The notes: generated from the sequence alone by a model not told the origin. DNA of 64,000 nt from Amycolatopsis sp. WQ 127309 (GCF_023023025.1 NZ_CP095481.1:7329001-7393000), one strand, 5' to 3'; positions 29,083-38,778 are shown, counted from the first letter of the stretch. A program made the numbers and translations.

Positions 29083-29931
29083 ATGACCACCGAGTCGCTG
29101 CCCAAGCCCGAAGAAGTCGGCACCTTCTACGACGCGACCAACGACCTGATGACCCAGTTCCTGGGTGGCAGCACGCACTACGGCTACTGGACCGGCCCGG
29201 ACGACACCAGCACGTTCGAGCAGGCGGCGGACCGGCTGACCGACATCCTGACCGGCAAGCTCGGCGCGACGGCGGGGGACCGCGTTCTCGACGTCGGCTG
29301 CGGCCAGGGCAACCCGGGCGTGCGCACGGCGATCCGCACCGGCGCGGACCTGACCGGCATCTCGATCAGCGCCCGGGACGTCGAGGTGTCGAACGCCCGC
29401 GCCGCGCGTGAGGGCGTCGCCGACCGGGTGCGCTTCCAGCGTGCCGACGCCATGGAGCTGCCCTTCGAGGACGATTCCTTCGACCACGTCTTCGCGCTCG
29501 AGTCGATCGTCTGCGTGCCGGACCGCGTCCGGGCGCTCAAGCAGATCGCGCGGGTGATCAAGCCGGGCGGGTTCGTCGCGCTCACCGACTTCAGCGACCG
29601 GGACGCCGCGGCCAACGCGCAGAAGAAGAAGGACCTGGAAGAGGTCGGCGAGTCGTGGCACACCGCGCCGCTGGTCACCGAGGCGGACTACGAGACGTTC
29701 GCCGCCGCGGCCGGCCTGGAGGTCGTCGAGGTCACCGACATCACCCTCAACACCAAGTACACCGAGGAGCGGTTCTACGGGCCGCTGCGCGAGTACGCCG
29801 AGAACAACGACGTGCCGCCGGAGATCACGCAGGTGCTGGAGATCGCGCCCAGCCCGGAGGAACTGAAGGCGATGAGCGACGGCGCCCCCTCGGTCGGCGT
29901 GCTCCTGATCGTCCTGCGCAACCCCGCCTAG
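29083..29931 (+). CDS. SAM-dependent methyltransferase (small-molecule O- or C-methyltransferase)
   Basis: A 282-residue class I methyltransferase with the SAM-binding motif VLDVGCGQG at residues 68-76, and PFEDDSFDHVFALES downstream as motifs II and III. The family includes tailoring enzymes of the erythromycin 3''-O-methyltransferase and UbiE-like type. I chose the ATG at 29083 over an upstream GTG because AAGGAG sits 7 bases before it. It follows the second P450 by 92 bases and is followed by a hairpin and the exporter. It probably methylates the released polyketide, perhaps at a hydroxyl placed by one of the P450s. The substrate and the O versus C choice are inference. Confidence 0.85.
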   Translation: MTTESLPKPEEVGTFYDATNDLMTQFLGGSTHYGYWTGPDDTSTFEQAADRLTDILTGKLGATAGDRVLDVGCGQGNPGVRTAIRTGADLTGISISARDVEVSNARAAREGVADRVRFQRADAMELPFEDDSFDHVFALESIVCVPDRVRALKQIARVIKPGGFVALTDFSDRDAAANAQKKKDLEEVGESWHTAPLVTEADYETFAAAAGLEVVEVTDITLNTKYTEERFYGPLREYAENNDVPPEITQVLEIAPSPEELKAMSDGAPSVGVLLIVLRNPA

Positions 29932-29939
29932 GGCGTCGT

Positions 29940-29972
29940 CCGGCTGGAGGCAGGTTTCCGGCCTCCAGCCGG
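29940..29972 (+). terminator. Hairpin between methyltransferase and exporter genes
   Basis: Perfect 12-base stem (CCGGCTGGAGGC / GCCTCCAGCCGG) with a 9-base loop, 9 bases after the methyltransferase stop. No U-tract follows, as is usual in actinomycetes. It may terminate or attenuate transcription into the exporter gene. Confidence 0.6.
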
Positions 29973-30003
29973 TCCCGCGGCCAGACCACAGAAAGGAAGG
30001 CAC

Positions 30004-31476
30004 ATGTCCGAAGACCGCGCCGCCCGCACTGTCGCCGACACCCGGGAGGTGTCCGCGCCGCCGGCCCCGGACCCCCGGCGCTGGGTGCTGCTGGCCGTGG
30101 TGGTCACCGCGCAGCTGCTGGTGGTGCTGGACGCCACGGTGATCAACATCGCGCTGCCGTCCGCGCAGAACGCACTGCACATCTCCGACGCGGACCGGCA
30201 GTGGGTCATCACCGCGTACACCCTCACCTTCGGCGGGCTGCTGCTGCTCGGCGGGCGCGTCGCGGACTACGCCGGCCGCAAGCGCGTGTTCCTGATCGGC
30301 CTGGCGGGCTTCGCCGTCGCGTCCGCGCTGAGCGGCGCGGCCACGACCGGCTGGATGCTGTTCGTCGGCCGCGGGCTGCAGGGCGTGTTCGGCGCGCTGC
30401 TGGCCCCCGCCGCACTGTCCCTCATCACGGTCACCTTCACCGAAATGGGCGAGCGGGCCAAGGCGTTCGGCATCTTCGGCGCAGTCAGCGGCGCCGGCGC
30501 CGCGGTCGGCGCGCTCGTCGGCGGCGTGCTCACCGAGTACGCCAGCTGGCGCTGGTGCCTGTTCTTCAACATCCCGGTCGTGGCGATCGCGTTCGCCTTC
30601 GCGGTGCCGAACATGCGGGAAAGCAGGATCGAGGGCCGCGCGCGGTACGATGTCGCGGGCGCGCTGCTGGGCACGGTCGGCCTGATCGCGCTGGTCTACG
30701 GGTTCACCACGGCGGCCAGTGAAGGCTGGGGCTCCGGCCTGACGCTCGGCCTGATCGCGTTCGCGCTGGTGCTGCTGGCCGCGTTCGTCGTCGTCGAGGC
30801 GAAGGTGCGCGCCCCGCTGCTGCCACTGCGGGTCGTGCTCGACCGTGACCGCGGCACCGCGTACCTGACGTCGGTCCTGCTCGGCGTCGGCAGCATGGGC
30901 ATGTTCCTGTTCATGATGTACTACGTCCAGCAGACGCTGGGGTATTCGGCGCTGCAGGCCGGGATCGTCTTCCTGCCGTTCCCGATCTGCGTGGTGCTGA
31001 CCGCGACCTACACCGCGAAACTCCTGCCCCGGTTCGGGGCGCGGGCGTTGATGACGCTCGGTGCGGCGCTGGCCGCGGTGGCCGTGCTGGCGCTGACCCT
31101 GCTGGAGCCGGACTCGTCGTACTTCGGCCTGATCCTGCCGGTGCTGGTCGTGATGAGCGTCGGCATGGGGCTGGTGTACACACCGATGAACAACGTGGCG
31201 CTGAGCGGGATCGAGTACGCCGACGCGGGCGTCGCGAGCGCACTGGTGAACACGTCGCAGCAGATCGGTGGTTCGCTGGGCACGGCGCTGCTCAACACGA
31301 TCTTCACGACGTCGGTCGCGTCGTACCTCGCCACCACACCGGGCGACGCGGTGAACGCCACGATGCACGGCTACCACGTGGCGTTCGCGGTGAGCGCGGT
31401 GCTGCTGGTGGCGAGCGCGGTGCTGGTCTGCGCGTTCGTCCGGGCGCTGCCGAAGACGCCACGCGCCACCGCCTGA
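30004..31476 (+). CDS. DHA2-family MFS drug exporter (14 membrane helices)
   Basis: A 490-residue integral membrane protein of the EmrB/QacA type. The first helix carries VLDATVINIALP, the loop after helix 2 has GGRVADYAGRKR (MFS motif A), and hydrophobic segments run to the end, enough for about 14 helices. The N-terminal 25 residues are a polar cytoplasmic tail. AAAGGAAGG precedes the ATG. Placed last in the polyketide operon, it most likely exports the product and gives self-resistance. The strong hairpin after it marks the probable cluster end. Confidence 0.9.
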   Translation: MSEDRAARTVADTREVSAPPAPDPRRWVLLAVVVTAQLLVVLDATVINIALPSAQNALHISDADRQWVITAYTLTFGGLLLLGGRVADYAGRKRVFLIGLAGFAVASALSGAATTGWMLFVGRGLQGVFGALLAPAALSLITVTFTEMGERAKAFGIFGAVSGAGAAVGALVGGVLTEYASWRWCLFFNIPVVAIAFAFAVPNMRESRIEGRARYDVAGALLGTVGLIALVYGFTTAASEGWGSGLTLGLIAFALVLLAAFVVVEAKVRAPLLPLRVVLDRDRGTAYLTSVLLGVGSMGMFLFMMYYVQQTLGYSALQAGIVFLPFPICVVLTATYTAKLLPRFGARALMTLGAALAAVAVLALTLLEPDSSYFGLILPVLVVMSVGMGLVYTPMNNVALSGIEYADAGVASALVNTSQQIGGSLGTALLNTIFTTSVASYLATTPGDAVNATMHGYHVAFAVSAVLLVASAVLVCAFVRALPKTPRATA

Positions 31477-31483
31477 GCCCGAC

Positions 31484-31518
31484 CGCCGGTGACGGTCCAC
31501 AGTGGACCGTCACCGGCG
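31484..31518. terminator. Strong bidirectional terminator closing the polyketide cluster
   Basis: Perfect 17-base stem starting CGCCGGTGACGG with a minimal one-base centre, lying between the convergent exporter and serine hydrolase genes. The apex of the hairpin is an exact copy of the 13-base quasi-palindrome GTCCACAGTGGAC (31495-31507). Confidence 0.8.
31495..31507. repeat. Copy of the recurrent 13-base quasi-palindrome, intergenic
   Basis: GTCCACAGTGGAC at the tip of the terminator after the exporter gene. This is the only exact copy outside coding sequence in the window. Confidence 0.6.
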
Positions 31519-31523
31519 CGGGT

Positions 31524-32591
31524 TCAGCTGTCGAACGTCGCCATCACGACGCTCAGCCCGCGGTCGTCGCCCAGCGGGCCTTCCTCCAGCATCCGGTTCA
31601 TCACGTACGCCACGGTCATGCGGCGGTCGAAGTCGTTCATGACGAGCGATCCGCCCCAGCCACCCCAGGAACAGCTGCGGCCCTGCACGGCGTAACCCAT
31701 GCCGTACCGGATCCGGGCGCCCAGGACCTGGTCCTCGCCGGCGAACTGCTCCTCCAGGGCCCGCTCGCAGCCGGCCGCGGACAACAGCCCCCGGCCGCCC
31801 GAGGTGAGCACCGACTGCACGGCGGCCACCGATCGCGCGTTGCCGAACCCGCTGGCGGACGGGATGTCCGCCCGCTGCCACGCCTCGGTGTTGGCCACTT
31901 CCGCGGGGACGTCCGGGTTGCCGGGCCCGCGGTCCGCGAACTCGGGTGCCCGCGTCGTGGCCGGGATGACCGGCGCGACCCGGTGGTCGTGCTCGGGGGC
32001 CAGCCCGATGTGGAAGTCGGCGCCCAGCGGCGCGGCCACCTCCTCGGCGAAGAACCGGCCGAGCCGGTGTCCGGTGACCCGGCGGATCACCTCGCCGGCC
32101 AGGTACCCCTGCGTGACGGCGTGGTAGGCGCCCACCGTGCCCGGTGCCGACGCGGGCGCCTGCGCCGCCAGCAGCGCGGTCATCGCGGGCCAGTCGTAGA
32201 GCCGCTCGACGGTCAGGGGCTCGTCCCAGGACGGCAGCCCCGCGGTGTGCCCGAGCACGTGCCGCACCCGCACGTCGCCCTTCCCGGCGGCGGCGAACTC
32301 GGGCCAGTACGCCGCCACGGGCGCGTCCAGGTCGAGCTCACCGCGATCGGCGAGGATCAGCGCGCACAGCGCGGTCATCGTCTTGGTGGTCGACCAGACG
32401 GCGGTGATCGTGTCGCGCTCCCACGGCCGCGTCCGCGCCTCGTCGGCGTACCCGCCCCAGAGGTCGACGACCGGCGCACCGTCCACGTACACCGCGACGG
32501 ACGCCCCGACGTCGTCCTTGTCCAGCGACGCCGCCAGGGCGTCCCGCACCGCTTCGAACCGTTCGTCACACGTACCCTCGATGTGGGCCAT
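31524..32591 (-). CDS. Beta-lactamase-fold serine hydrolase / esterase
   Basis: A 355-residue protein of the class C beta-lactamase/EstB family. The nucleophile motif SxxK is S67-TT-K70, the second-motif tyrosine is Y156 (YHA, not the usual YxN), and WGGWGGS near residue 320 takes the place of the KTG/HxG motif. No signal peptide is evident, so it is probably cytoplasmic. Members of this group usually hydrolyse esters or small amides and are seldom true beta-lactamases. It converges on the exporter gene and reads away from the LLM gene at 32745. Nothing ties it firmly to the polyketide cluster, though release or activation of the product cannot be excluded. Confidence 0.85.
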   Translation of the reverse strand: MAHIEGTCDERFEAVRDALAASLDKDDVGASVAVYVDGAPVVDLWGGYADEARTRPWERDTITAVWSTTKTMTALCALILADRGELDLDAPVAAYWPEFAAAGKGDVRVRHVLGHTAGLPSWDEPLTVERLYDWPAMTALLAAQAPASAPGTVGAYHAVTQGYLAGEVIRRVTGHRLGRFFAEEVAAPLGADFHIGLAPEHDHRVAPVIPATTRAPEFADRGPGNPDVPAEVANTEAWQRADIPSASGFGNARSVAAVQSVLTSGGRGLLSAAGCERALEEQFAGEDQVLGARIRYGMGYAVQGRSCSWGGWGGSLVMNDFDRRMTVAYVMNRMLEEGPLGDDRGLSVVMATFDS

Positions 32592-32744
32592 GAGCGGTAC
32601 CTAACCCCGTTTCCCCACCGGCGCCAACGGATTAACGCAGGCCGTGATCAGCCGCGCCGCCGAATTACTTGAACGAACAACCAGATGCGAGTAGTAGTGG
32701 CACCAGGACCTCCATGATCCGTTCGTTCTCCAGGGGAGTCATTG

Positions 32745-33638
32745 ATGCGCATTGGTTTCAGCCTTCCGGTGTTCGGCAAGGCGGCGGGCACGCCGGGTGG
32801 GGTCGCGCGGTACGCGCGGGCCGCCGAAGAGGCCGGGGCGGCCGGTCTGTGGGTGGGGGACCGGCTGTTGTCGCCGGTCAAGCCCGTGGTGCCGTACCCG
32901 GGTTACGAGACCATGCCCGACGAGTTCCGGACCGCCCAGGACCCGTTCGCCGCGCTGGCCGTCGCCGCGGCGGTGACCGAGACCGTGATCCTCGGCTCCA
33001 GCACCATCAACGCCACGCAGTACCAGCCCGCCAACCTCGCGCGGCTGCTGACCAGCATCGACGTCGCCAGCAACGGCCGGCTGCTGCCCGGGCTGGGCAT
33101 CGGCTGGTCGCCCGACGAGTACGACGCCGTCGGCATCCCGATGTCCGAGCGCGGCAAGCGGCTCGACGACCTGCTCGACCTGCTCGACACCTGGTGGAGC
33201 AAGGACATCGTGTCCCACGAGGGTGTCGGCTACAAGATCGCGGAGTCGTACGTCGACCTCAAGCCGGTGCGGAAGCCGCCGGTGCACCTGGCCGGGTTCG
33301 GCGAGAAGTCGCTGCGCCGGGTCGCCGAGCGGGCCGACGGCTGGCTGCCGGTCTGGTCGATCCCCGAAGCGTTCCCCGCGGACGTGCTCACCACGACCCT
33401 GGCCAAGCTCCGCGCCGACGCCGAGCAGGCCGGCCGTGACCCGGGGGCACTGGGCGTGGCGCTGCGGGTCAACGCCGCCCCGGACACGAAGCCGGAGGAC
33501 ATCGCCGAGTCCGTCGTGAAGATCGTCTCGATCCTCGACCCGGACCACACCTTCATCGACATCAGTTACCTGACCAGCAGTGTGGACGAGCACATCGACC
33601 TCACCGGCCGGTTGCTGGAACTGGCCGCCCAGGGCTGA
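32745..33638 (+). CDS. LLM-class (F420- or FMN-dependent) oxidoreductase
   Basis: A 297-residue luciferase-like TIM-barrel protein. It starts MRIGFSLPVFG, has LLPGLGIGWSPDEYDAVGI near residues 110-130 and HLAGFGEKSLRRVAERADGWLP near 185-205, the typical LLM signature for actinobacterial F420-dependent members. The ATG at 32745 follows GGGGAG by 7 bases; a TTG one codon earlier is less likely. It stands alone between two intergenic hairpin regions and could be a redox enzyme of unknown substrate. A role in the adjacent polyketide pathway is possible but unsupported, because the strong terminator and an opposite-strand gene separate them. Confidence 0.85.
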   Translation: MRIGFSLPVFGKAAGTPGGVARYARAAEEAGAAGLWVGDRLLSPVKPVVPYPGYETMPDEFRTAQDPFAALAVAAAVTETVILGSSTINATQYQPANLARLLTSIDVASNGRLLPGLGIGWSPDEYDAVGIPMSERGKRLDDLLDLLDTWWSKDIVSHEGVGYKIAESYVDLKPVRKPPVHLAGFGEKSLRRVAERADGWLPVWSIPEAFPADVLTTTLAKLRADAEQAGRDPGALGVALRVNAAPDTKPEDIAESVVKIVSILDPDHTFIDISYLTSSVDEHIDLTGRLLELAAQG

Positions 33639-33642
33639 ATCG

Positions 33643-33678
33643 CCGGTGGCGGCTCGCCCGCGGGTGAGCCGCCACCGG
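33643..33678 (+). terminator. Rho-independent-like hairpin after LLM gene
   Basis: A 17-base stem (CCGGTGGCGGCTCGCCC with one G-T wobble partner) and 2-base centre, starting 4 bases after the stop codon. Confidence 0.75.
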
Positions 33679-33732
33679 AGCGGTTCCGACGAGTTCCGGT
33701 TGTCTGCGTCACGGGCGTGGTGATAAGATAAC

Positions 33733-33746
33733 TTGAAACGTTTCAA
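33733..33746. promoter_or_regulatory. LacI/CcpA-type operator before the rhamnosidase gene
   Basis: Perfect 14-base palindrome TTGAAACGTTTCAA with the central CG typical of LacI-family operators, 50 bases before the rhamnosidase start, in an AT-rich patch that contrasts with the surrounding DNA. It probably lies in the promoter, so a sugar-responsive LacI-type repressor is inferred. That repressor is not encoded in this window. Confidence 0.7.
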
Positions 33747-33795
33747 ATCAGCGAAGATTTGACGTCGGCCGGCTGCGGCCGCGAGTGGAGCGTCC

Positions 33796-36700
33796 ATGCC
33801 CGGTCACCCCGCACGAGTCGCGCTCGCTTTCCTGTGCGCCTTGCTCTCGACGCTCTTCCTCGGCACCCCCGCGCTCGCGGGGGATCGCGGCGCAGGGCTC
33901 GAGGTCTACGACCTGCGCGCCGACAACGTTGTCAACCCGCTGGCCACCACCGGCACTCCGACGTTGAGCTGGAAACTGCGCTCCGATCGACCCGGCGCGC
34001 GGCAGACGGCCTACCGGATCCTCGTCGCCAGCTCGCCCGGCCTGCTCGCGGCGCACCGCACCGACGTCTGGGACAGCGGCAAGGTCGTGAGCGGCGACTC
34101 GGTTTCGGTGCCCTACCGCGGTGCGGCCGCCGCGGCCGGGAAGCGGAGCTACTGGACCGTCGAAGTCTGGGATTCCCGTGGCGTCGTGACAAAACCGGCG
34201 ACGCCCGCGTGGTGGGAGACCGGGCCGGCGGACTGGGGGAGCGCGGCCTGGATCAGCCCGGACGCGGGGAGCGCGTACGCGTGGCAGGACTTCACCCTGG
34301 ACCTCGACTTCACGATCAAGGCGGGCGCCGCGAGCGTACTTTTCCGCGCCGCCGGCCCCGACGACTTCCTGATGTGGCAGGTCAACGCGGCCACGACGCC
34401 GGGCAAAGTGCTGCTGCGGCCGCACGTGAAGAGCTACGGCGCCTTCACCCTCCTCGGCGAGACCGATCTCGCGCCCGTCATCACCCCGGCCACCGTCGGC
34501 GCACCGCACCACCTGCGTCTCGAAGCCCGCGGCGACACCGTCGTCACGTCGATCGACGGCACGCGGGTCGACTCCCGCACGGTCGGCGCGGCGACCACCG
34601 GCACCCTCGGCTTCCGGACGTCCGTCAGCCAGGGCACGGCCGAGGACGCCCGCTACGACAACGTCGCCGTGCACGCGCCCGACGGCACACCGCTGTTCTC
34701 CGACGACTTCTCGGCCGCGCCGGACCCGCGCTTCCCCGGCGTCACCATCGCCGACGGTCAGCTGGAACCGCAGGGCGACCCGGTCCTGCTGGCCCAGACG
34801 CCGGACGCGCCGTTGCTGCGCCACGAGTTCGTCCTGGACAAGCCGGTCGCCACGGCGCGGGCGTACGTGTACGGCCTCGGTTTCTACGAACTCCACCTCA
34901 ACGGCGAGAAGACCGGCGACCAGGTCCTCTCGCCCGCCAGTACCCCTTACGACCAAAGAAACCTCTACGACTCCTTCGACGTCACCAGGCAGGTCCACAT
35001 CGGACACAACGCCGTGGGCCTGTGGCTGGGCAACGGGTACGGCTCGCGGTTCAGCCAGTACGGCTTCCGGTGGACGGGCCCGAAACAGGGCATCCTCGCG
35101 CTCGCCGTCACCTTCACCGACGGGACGACCCGGACCGTCACCACCGACGACACCTGGCGCTGGTCCGACGGCCCGGTGACGGCCAACGACCTCTACGCGG
35201 GGGAGAGCTACGACGCGCGTCTGCAGCAGAACGGCTGGGACCGGCCCGGTTTCGCCGACGCGTCCTGGCACCCGGTGCGCACGGTCGCGGCGCCCAGCGC
35301 CACCCTCACCGCCGCCACGGCGCCGCCGATCCGCGTGGTGCAGACGCTGCGCGCGGTGTCGGTGAAGCAGCCCCGCCCGGGCGTCCACGTCTACGACTTC
35401 GGGCAGAACTTCGCGGGCTGGGCGCAGCTCCGCGTCGCCGGGCCGGCCGGGACGACCGTGCGGATGCGCACGGCGGAGGAACTCGGCGCCGACGGGATGC
35501 TCGACACCAGCACCAACCGGAACGCCGCGTCGACCGACTCCTACACCCTCGGATCCGCCGCGGGGACCCAGGTCTACGAGCCGCGGTTCACCTACCACGG
35601 CTTCCGCTACCTCGAGCTGACCGGCTTCCCGGGCACGCCGGACCTCGGCAGCGTCACCGGCCGCGTCGCGCACGCCGACGTCGCGGCCACCGGGCACGTC
35701 GAGACGTCCGACCCGCTGCTGAACACGATCTGGGCGAACAACCGGCGGGCCGTCCTGAACAACTCGATGAGCCTGCCCACCGACAACCCGGTCCGCGACG
35801 AGCGGACGCCGCCGGGCATGGACGTGCAGGCCTACCACGACGCGGCCGTCCTCGACTTCGGCATGGACGGCTTCTACGGCAAGTACCTGCAGGACCTGCC
35901 GCCCGGCACGGCGCTGCCCAGCGACGCGGGCAACGCGCAGCTGCCGGACATGGGCGGGGGCTCGGTCGACCTCGCGTGGTCGCTCTACGAGCAGTACGGC
36001 GACCTCGGGCGCCTCGCCGCGACCTACCCGAAGATGACGGCGTTCGTGGACACCAACGCGGCCGCCTACCCGGGCCGGATCTGGCCGGACGACCGCGGGT
36101 TCGGCGACTGGTGCCCGCCCGACCGCGGCCCGAATGCCAATGGCGGCCAGGGAAACCCGTCGGCGGGCGACTGCTTCAGCGAGCGGTCGATCGTCAACAC
36201 GGCCTTGTCGTTCCGGCAGGCCGACGACGTCGCGAAAGCCGCGCGAGCACTGGGGAACACCGCCGACGCGGCCCACTTCGCCGGACTGGCGACGTCGATC
36301 GCCGACGCGTTCAACGCGCACTTCCTCAACGCCGCAGGTAACACCTACGGCGACGGGCGCCAGACGACCAGCATCCTGCCGCTCGCCTTCGGCATCGTGC
36401 CGCCGGACAAGCTGGCCGCCGTCGGCGCGCAGCTCGTCGACACGATCCTCACGAAGAACGGCGGCCACCTCGACACCGGCATCTTCGGCACGCGCTACCT
36501 GCCCGAGGCGCTCGCCAAGGTCGGCCGGATCGACGTCGCGCTGACCGTGCTCGACCAGAAGACCTACCCCGGGTTCGGGTACGAGATCGGCCGCGGCGCG
36601 ACGACGCCGTGGGAGCAGTGGACCTACCAGTCCGGCATGGAAACCCACGACCACGCCATGTTCGCGGGCGTCAACGCCGCGCTGTACACGCAGTTCGCCG

Positions 36701-36996
36701 GGATCACCCCGGCCGCGCCCGGCTACGCCGCGATCGCTTTCGCACCCCAGGTTCCCGCCGGGCTCGGGCACGTGGCGGCGTCGATCGACACGGTCCGCGG
36801 CCCGGTCTCGTCGGCGTGGACGCGGTCCGGGTGCCGGCTCGACCTGACCGTCACGGTGCCTGCCGGCACGACCGGCACGGTGACGGTCCCCGGTACGGGC
36901 GTGACGGCGCCGCCGGGTGCGACGCCGTTGCCGGGGGCGAACCGGTACTCCGTGGGCTCCGGCGCCTGGACGTTCACCGCCCGCCACTGCGACTGA
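33796..36996 (+). CDS. Secreted alpha-L-rhamnosidase, glycoside hydrolase family 78
   Basis: A 1066-residue exported enzyme. The Sec signal peptide ends about A28 (TPALA). Then a fibronectin-like N-domain (LEVYDLRADNVVNPLATTGTPTLSWKL region), an inserted concanavalin-like jelly-roll (about 150-320, LDFTIKAGAASVLFRAAG), the Bac_rhamnosid_N domain (about 350-540, GLGFYELHLNGEKTGDQVLSP), and the (alpha/alpha)6 catalytic barrel from about 610. The GH78 acid region is seen at 663-676 (DNPVRDERTPPGMD), and TTPWEQW at 936-942 matches the second catalytic region. A beta-sandwich closes the protein. It should release terminal L-rhamnose from rhamnogalacturonan or glycosides outside the cell. It is followed 12 bases later by a secreted esterase gene and preceded by a LacI-type operator, so the pair is probably induced by a plant sugar. 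Confidence 0.92.
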   Translation: MPGHPARVALAFLCALLSTLFLGTPALAGDRGAGLEVYDLRADNVVNPLATTGTPTLSWKLRSDRPGARQTAYRILVASSPGLLAAHRTDVWDSGKVVSGDSVSVPYRGAAAAAGKRSYWTVEVWDSRGVVTKPATPAWWETGPADWGSAAWISPDAGSAYAWQDFTLDLDFTIKAGAASVLFRAAGPDDFLMWQVNAATTPGKVLLRPHVKSYGAFTLLGETDLAPVITPATVGAPHHLRLEARGDTVVTSIDGTRVDSRTVGAATTGTLGFRTSVSQGTAEDARYDNVAVHAPDGTPLFSDDFSAAPDPRFPGVTIADGQLEPQGDPVLLAQTPDAPLLRHEFVLDKPVATARAYVYGLGFYELHLNGEKTGDQVLSPASTPYDQRNLYDSFDVTRQVHIGHNAVGLWLGNGYGSRFSQYGFRWTGPKQGILALAVTFTDGTTRTVTTDDTWRWSDGPVTANDLYAGESYDARLQQNGWDRPGFADASWHPVRTVAAPSATLTAATAPPIRVVQTLRAVSVKQPRPGVHVYDFGQNFAGWAQLRVAGPAGTTVRMRTAEELGADGMLDTSTNRNAASTDSYTLGSAAGTQVYEPRFTYHGFRYLELTGFPGTPDLGSVTGRVAHADVAATGHVETSDPLLNTIWANNRRAVLNNSMSLPTDNPVRDERTPPGMDVQAYHDAAVLDFGMDGFYGKYLQDLPPGTALPSDAGNAQLPDMGGGSVDLAWSLYEQYGDLGRLAATYPKMTAFVDTNAAAYPGRIWPDDRGFGDWCPPDRGPNANGGQGNPSAGDCFSERSIVNTALSFRQADDVAKAARALGNTADAAHFAGLATSIADAFNAHFLNAAGNTYGDGRQTTSILPLAFGIVPPDKLAAVGAQLVDTILTKNGGHLDTGIFGTRYLPEALAKVGRIDVALTVLDQKTYPGFGYEIGRGATTPWEQWTYQSGMETHDHAMFAGVNAALYTQFAGITPAAPGYAAIAFAPQVPAGLGHVAASIDTVRGPVSSAWTRSGCRLDLTVTVPAGTTGTVTVPGTGVTAPPGATPLPGANRYSVGSGAWTFTARHCD

Positions 36997-37008
36997 CTGG
37001 GAGTCCTC

Positions 37009-38766
37009 GTGAAGCGCATCCTCTTGGCCGCCTTGGTGGTCGCCGGTCTCGTCACTCCGATCAGCACGGCCGCCGCGGCCGTCGGCTACCCGGGTCTCGC
37101 CGCCGCGTTCGACAACGTCGGCGTCAGCACCGCCGACCAGCCGGGCGCGGCCGACCTCGACGGGAGCGGGCACAGCCTCATCGCCGAAGACCTGGCCGCC
37201 GCGGGCTGGGCTCCCGGCCGCACGGTCACCGTCGACGAGGCACCGCTGGCGCTGCCCGCCTACAGCCCGGGCGCACCCGACAACGTCGTCGCCGCCGGCC
37301 AGCGGATCGAGGGCGGCTTTTCCGGTGCGGCGCTGTCGTTCCTGGTGACGAGCACGGGCACGGCGTCCGCCGGGACCGGGACGATCGAGTACGCGGACGG
37401 GCACGTCCAGGACTTCCAGCTGGGCGCGCCCGACTGGTACTTCGGGCCGGGCGACCGGATGACCGTGTCGTTCCCGCGGTGGAACACCCCGAGCGGGCCG
37501 AACGCCTTCTCCGCCAAGCTGTACACCGTGTCGGTTCCACTCGACCCGGGTTCGCCGGCGACCGCCGTCACCCTGCCCACGATCGGCCCGGGAGCGGCCC
37601 TGCACGTGTTCGCCCTCGGCGTGCGGCCCGCGGCGGGGCCGTGGGTGGGGACGTGGGCCGCGGCGACGGACGACGGCCTCGCCGCGGGGCCGTGGACCGA
37701 GCGGACGCTGCGCATGGTCGAGCACACCAGCCTCGGCGGCTCGCAGGTGCGGGTCCGGCTCGACAACGCCTACGACCCCGGGCCGCTGGTCGTCGGCCAC
37801 GCCACGGTCGCGGTGCGGCAGGCGGGCGCGACACCGGTGAGCACGCCGGTCACCCTGACCTTCGGCGGGCAGCCGGAAGCCGGGTTGCCCGCGGGCGGGC
37901 AGGCCGTCAGCGACGCGCTGCCGTTCGCGGTGCCGGCCGACGCCGACCTGCTGGTGAGCCTGTATCTGAAGGGGACCGTGACCAACGCACCCGCGCACAG
38001 CGTCGGGCTGCAGGACATGTACACCACGGCCGACGGCACCGGCGACCACACCGCCGACGCCGGCGGCTTCCCGTCCGCCGGCACGTTCGGCTTCTGGACG
38101 ATCCTCAGCGGCATCGACGTCGCCGACGCGGGCACGGCCGGTTCCGTTGTGGCCTTCGGCGACTCGATCACCGACGGCTACTCGTCGACCCCGAACACCA
38201 ACAGCCGCTGGCCGAACTTCCTGGCCCGGCGCCTGCTCGCGCGCGGCCCGGACAGCGCGCCCGGGGTGGTCGACGAGGGCATCGCGGGCAACCGCATCCT
38301 GCAGGACGCCTTCAGCGGATTCCCCGATGGCCGCACGGCCGGCGTGAGCGGCCTCGCCCGGCTGGGCCACGACCTGATCAGCCGGCCCGGGGCGCGCACC
38401 GCGATCGTGCTGGAGGGCATCAACGACATCAACAGCGACGCGAGCGCCGACGCCGTCATCGCCGGGCTGAAGCAGATCGCCACCGAGCTGCACGCGGCCC
38501 ACATCCGGGTGCTGGCGGCCACGCTCACGCCGATCAAGGGCTGCTCCTGCAGCAACGACGCCCACCTGGCGGCCCGCGACCAGGTGAACACCTTCATCCG
38601 CACGAGCACGGGGGTGTTCGACGGCTGGGTCGACTTCGACGCGGCGGTCCGCGACCCGGCCGACCCGGAGGCCATGCTGCCGGTCTACGACTCGGGCGAC
38701 CACCTGCACCCCGGCGACGCGGGCTACCGCGCCATGGCCGAGGCCGTTCCGCTCGACGCGCTGTGA
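37009..38766 (+). CDS. Secreted SGNH/GDSL-type esterase
   Basis: A 585-residue exported hydrolase, GTG start after GGGAG. Signal peptide of about 24 residues (ISTAAAA). The first 150 residues form a beta-rich domain of the type seen at the N-terminus of actinobacterial secreted SGNH and glycosidase proteins. The catalytic domain holds block I FGDSITDG (S386), block III GINDIN and block V DHLH (D564, H567). It is probably co-transcribed with the rhamnosidase, so deacetylation of rhamnose-containing pectin is a reasonable guess; the family also includes lipases and other acetylesterases. A cysteine pair (CSC near residue 508) may form a disulfide. Confidence 0.88.
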   Translation: MKRILLAALVVAGLVTPISTAAAAVGYPGLAAAFDNVGVSTADQPGAADLDGSGHSLIAEDLAAAGWAPGRTVTVDEAPLALPAYSPGAPDNVVAAGQRIEGGFSGAALSFLVTSTGTASAGTGTIEYADGHVQDFQLGAPDWYFGPGDRMTVSFPRWNTPSGPNAFSAKLYTVSVPLDPGSPATAVTLPTIGPGAALHVFALGVRPAAGPWVGTWAAATDDGLAAGPWTERTLRMVEHTSLGGSQVRVRLDNAYDPGPLVVGHATVAVRQAGATPVSTPVTLTFGGQPEAGLPAGGQAVSDALPFAVPADADLLVSLYLKGTVTNAPAHSVGLQDMYTTADGTGDHTADAGGFPSAGTFGFWTILSGIDVADAGTAGSVVAFGDSITDGYSSTPNTNSRWPNFLARRLLARGPDSAPGVVDEGIAGNRILQDAFSGFPDGRTAGVSGLARLGHDLISRPGARTAIVLEGINDINSDASADAVIAGLKQIATELHAAHIRVLAATLTPIKGCSCSNDAHLAARDQVNTFIRTSTGVFDGWVDFDAAVRDPADPEAMLPVYDSGDHLHPGDAGYRAMAEAVPLDAL

Positions 38767-38778
38767 GTGTCTCTCTTC

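Noticed and set aside
31524..33638. Serine hydrolase and LLM oxidoreductase as part of the polyketide cluster
   Set aside because: A strong terminator and a strand switch separate them from the exporter gene, and they share no overlap or common promoter with the PKS genes. Membership remains possible but is unsupported.
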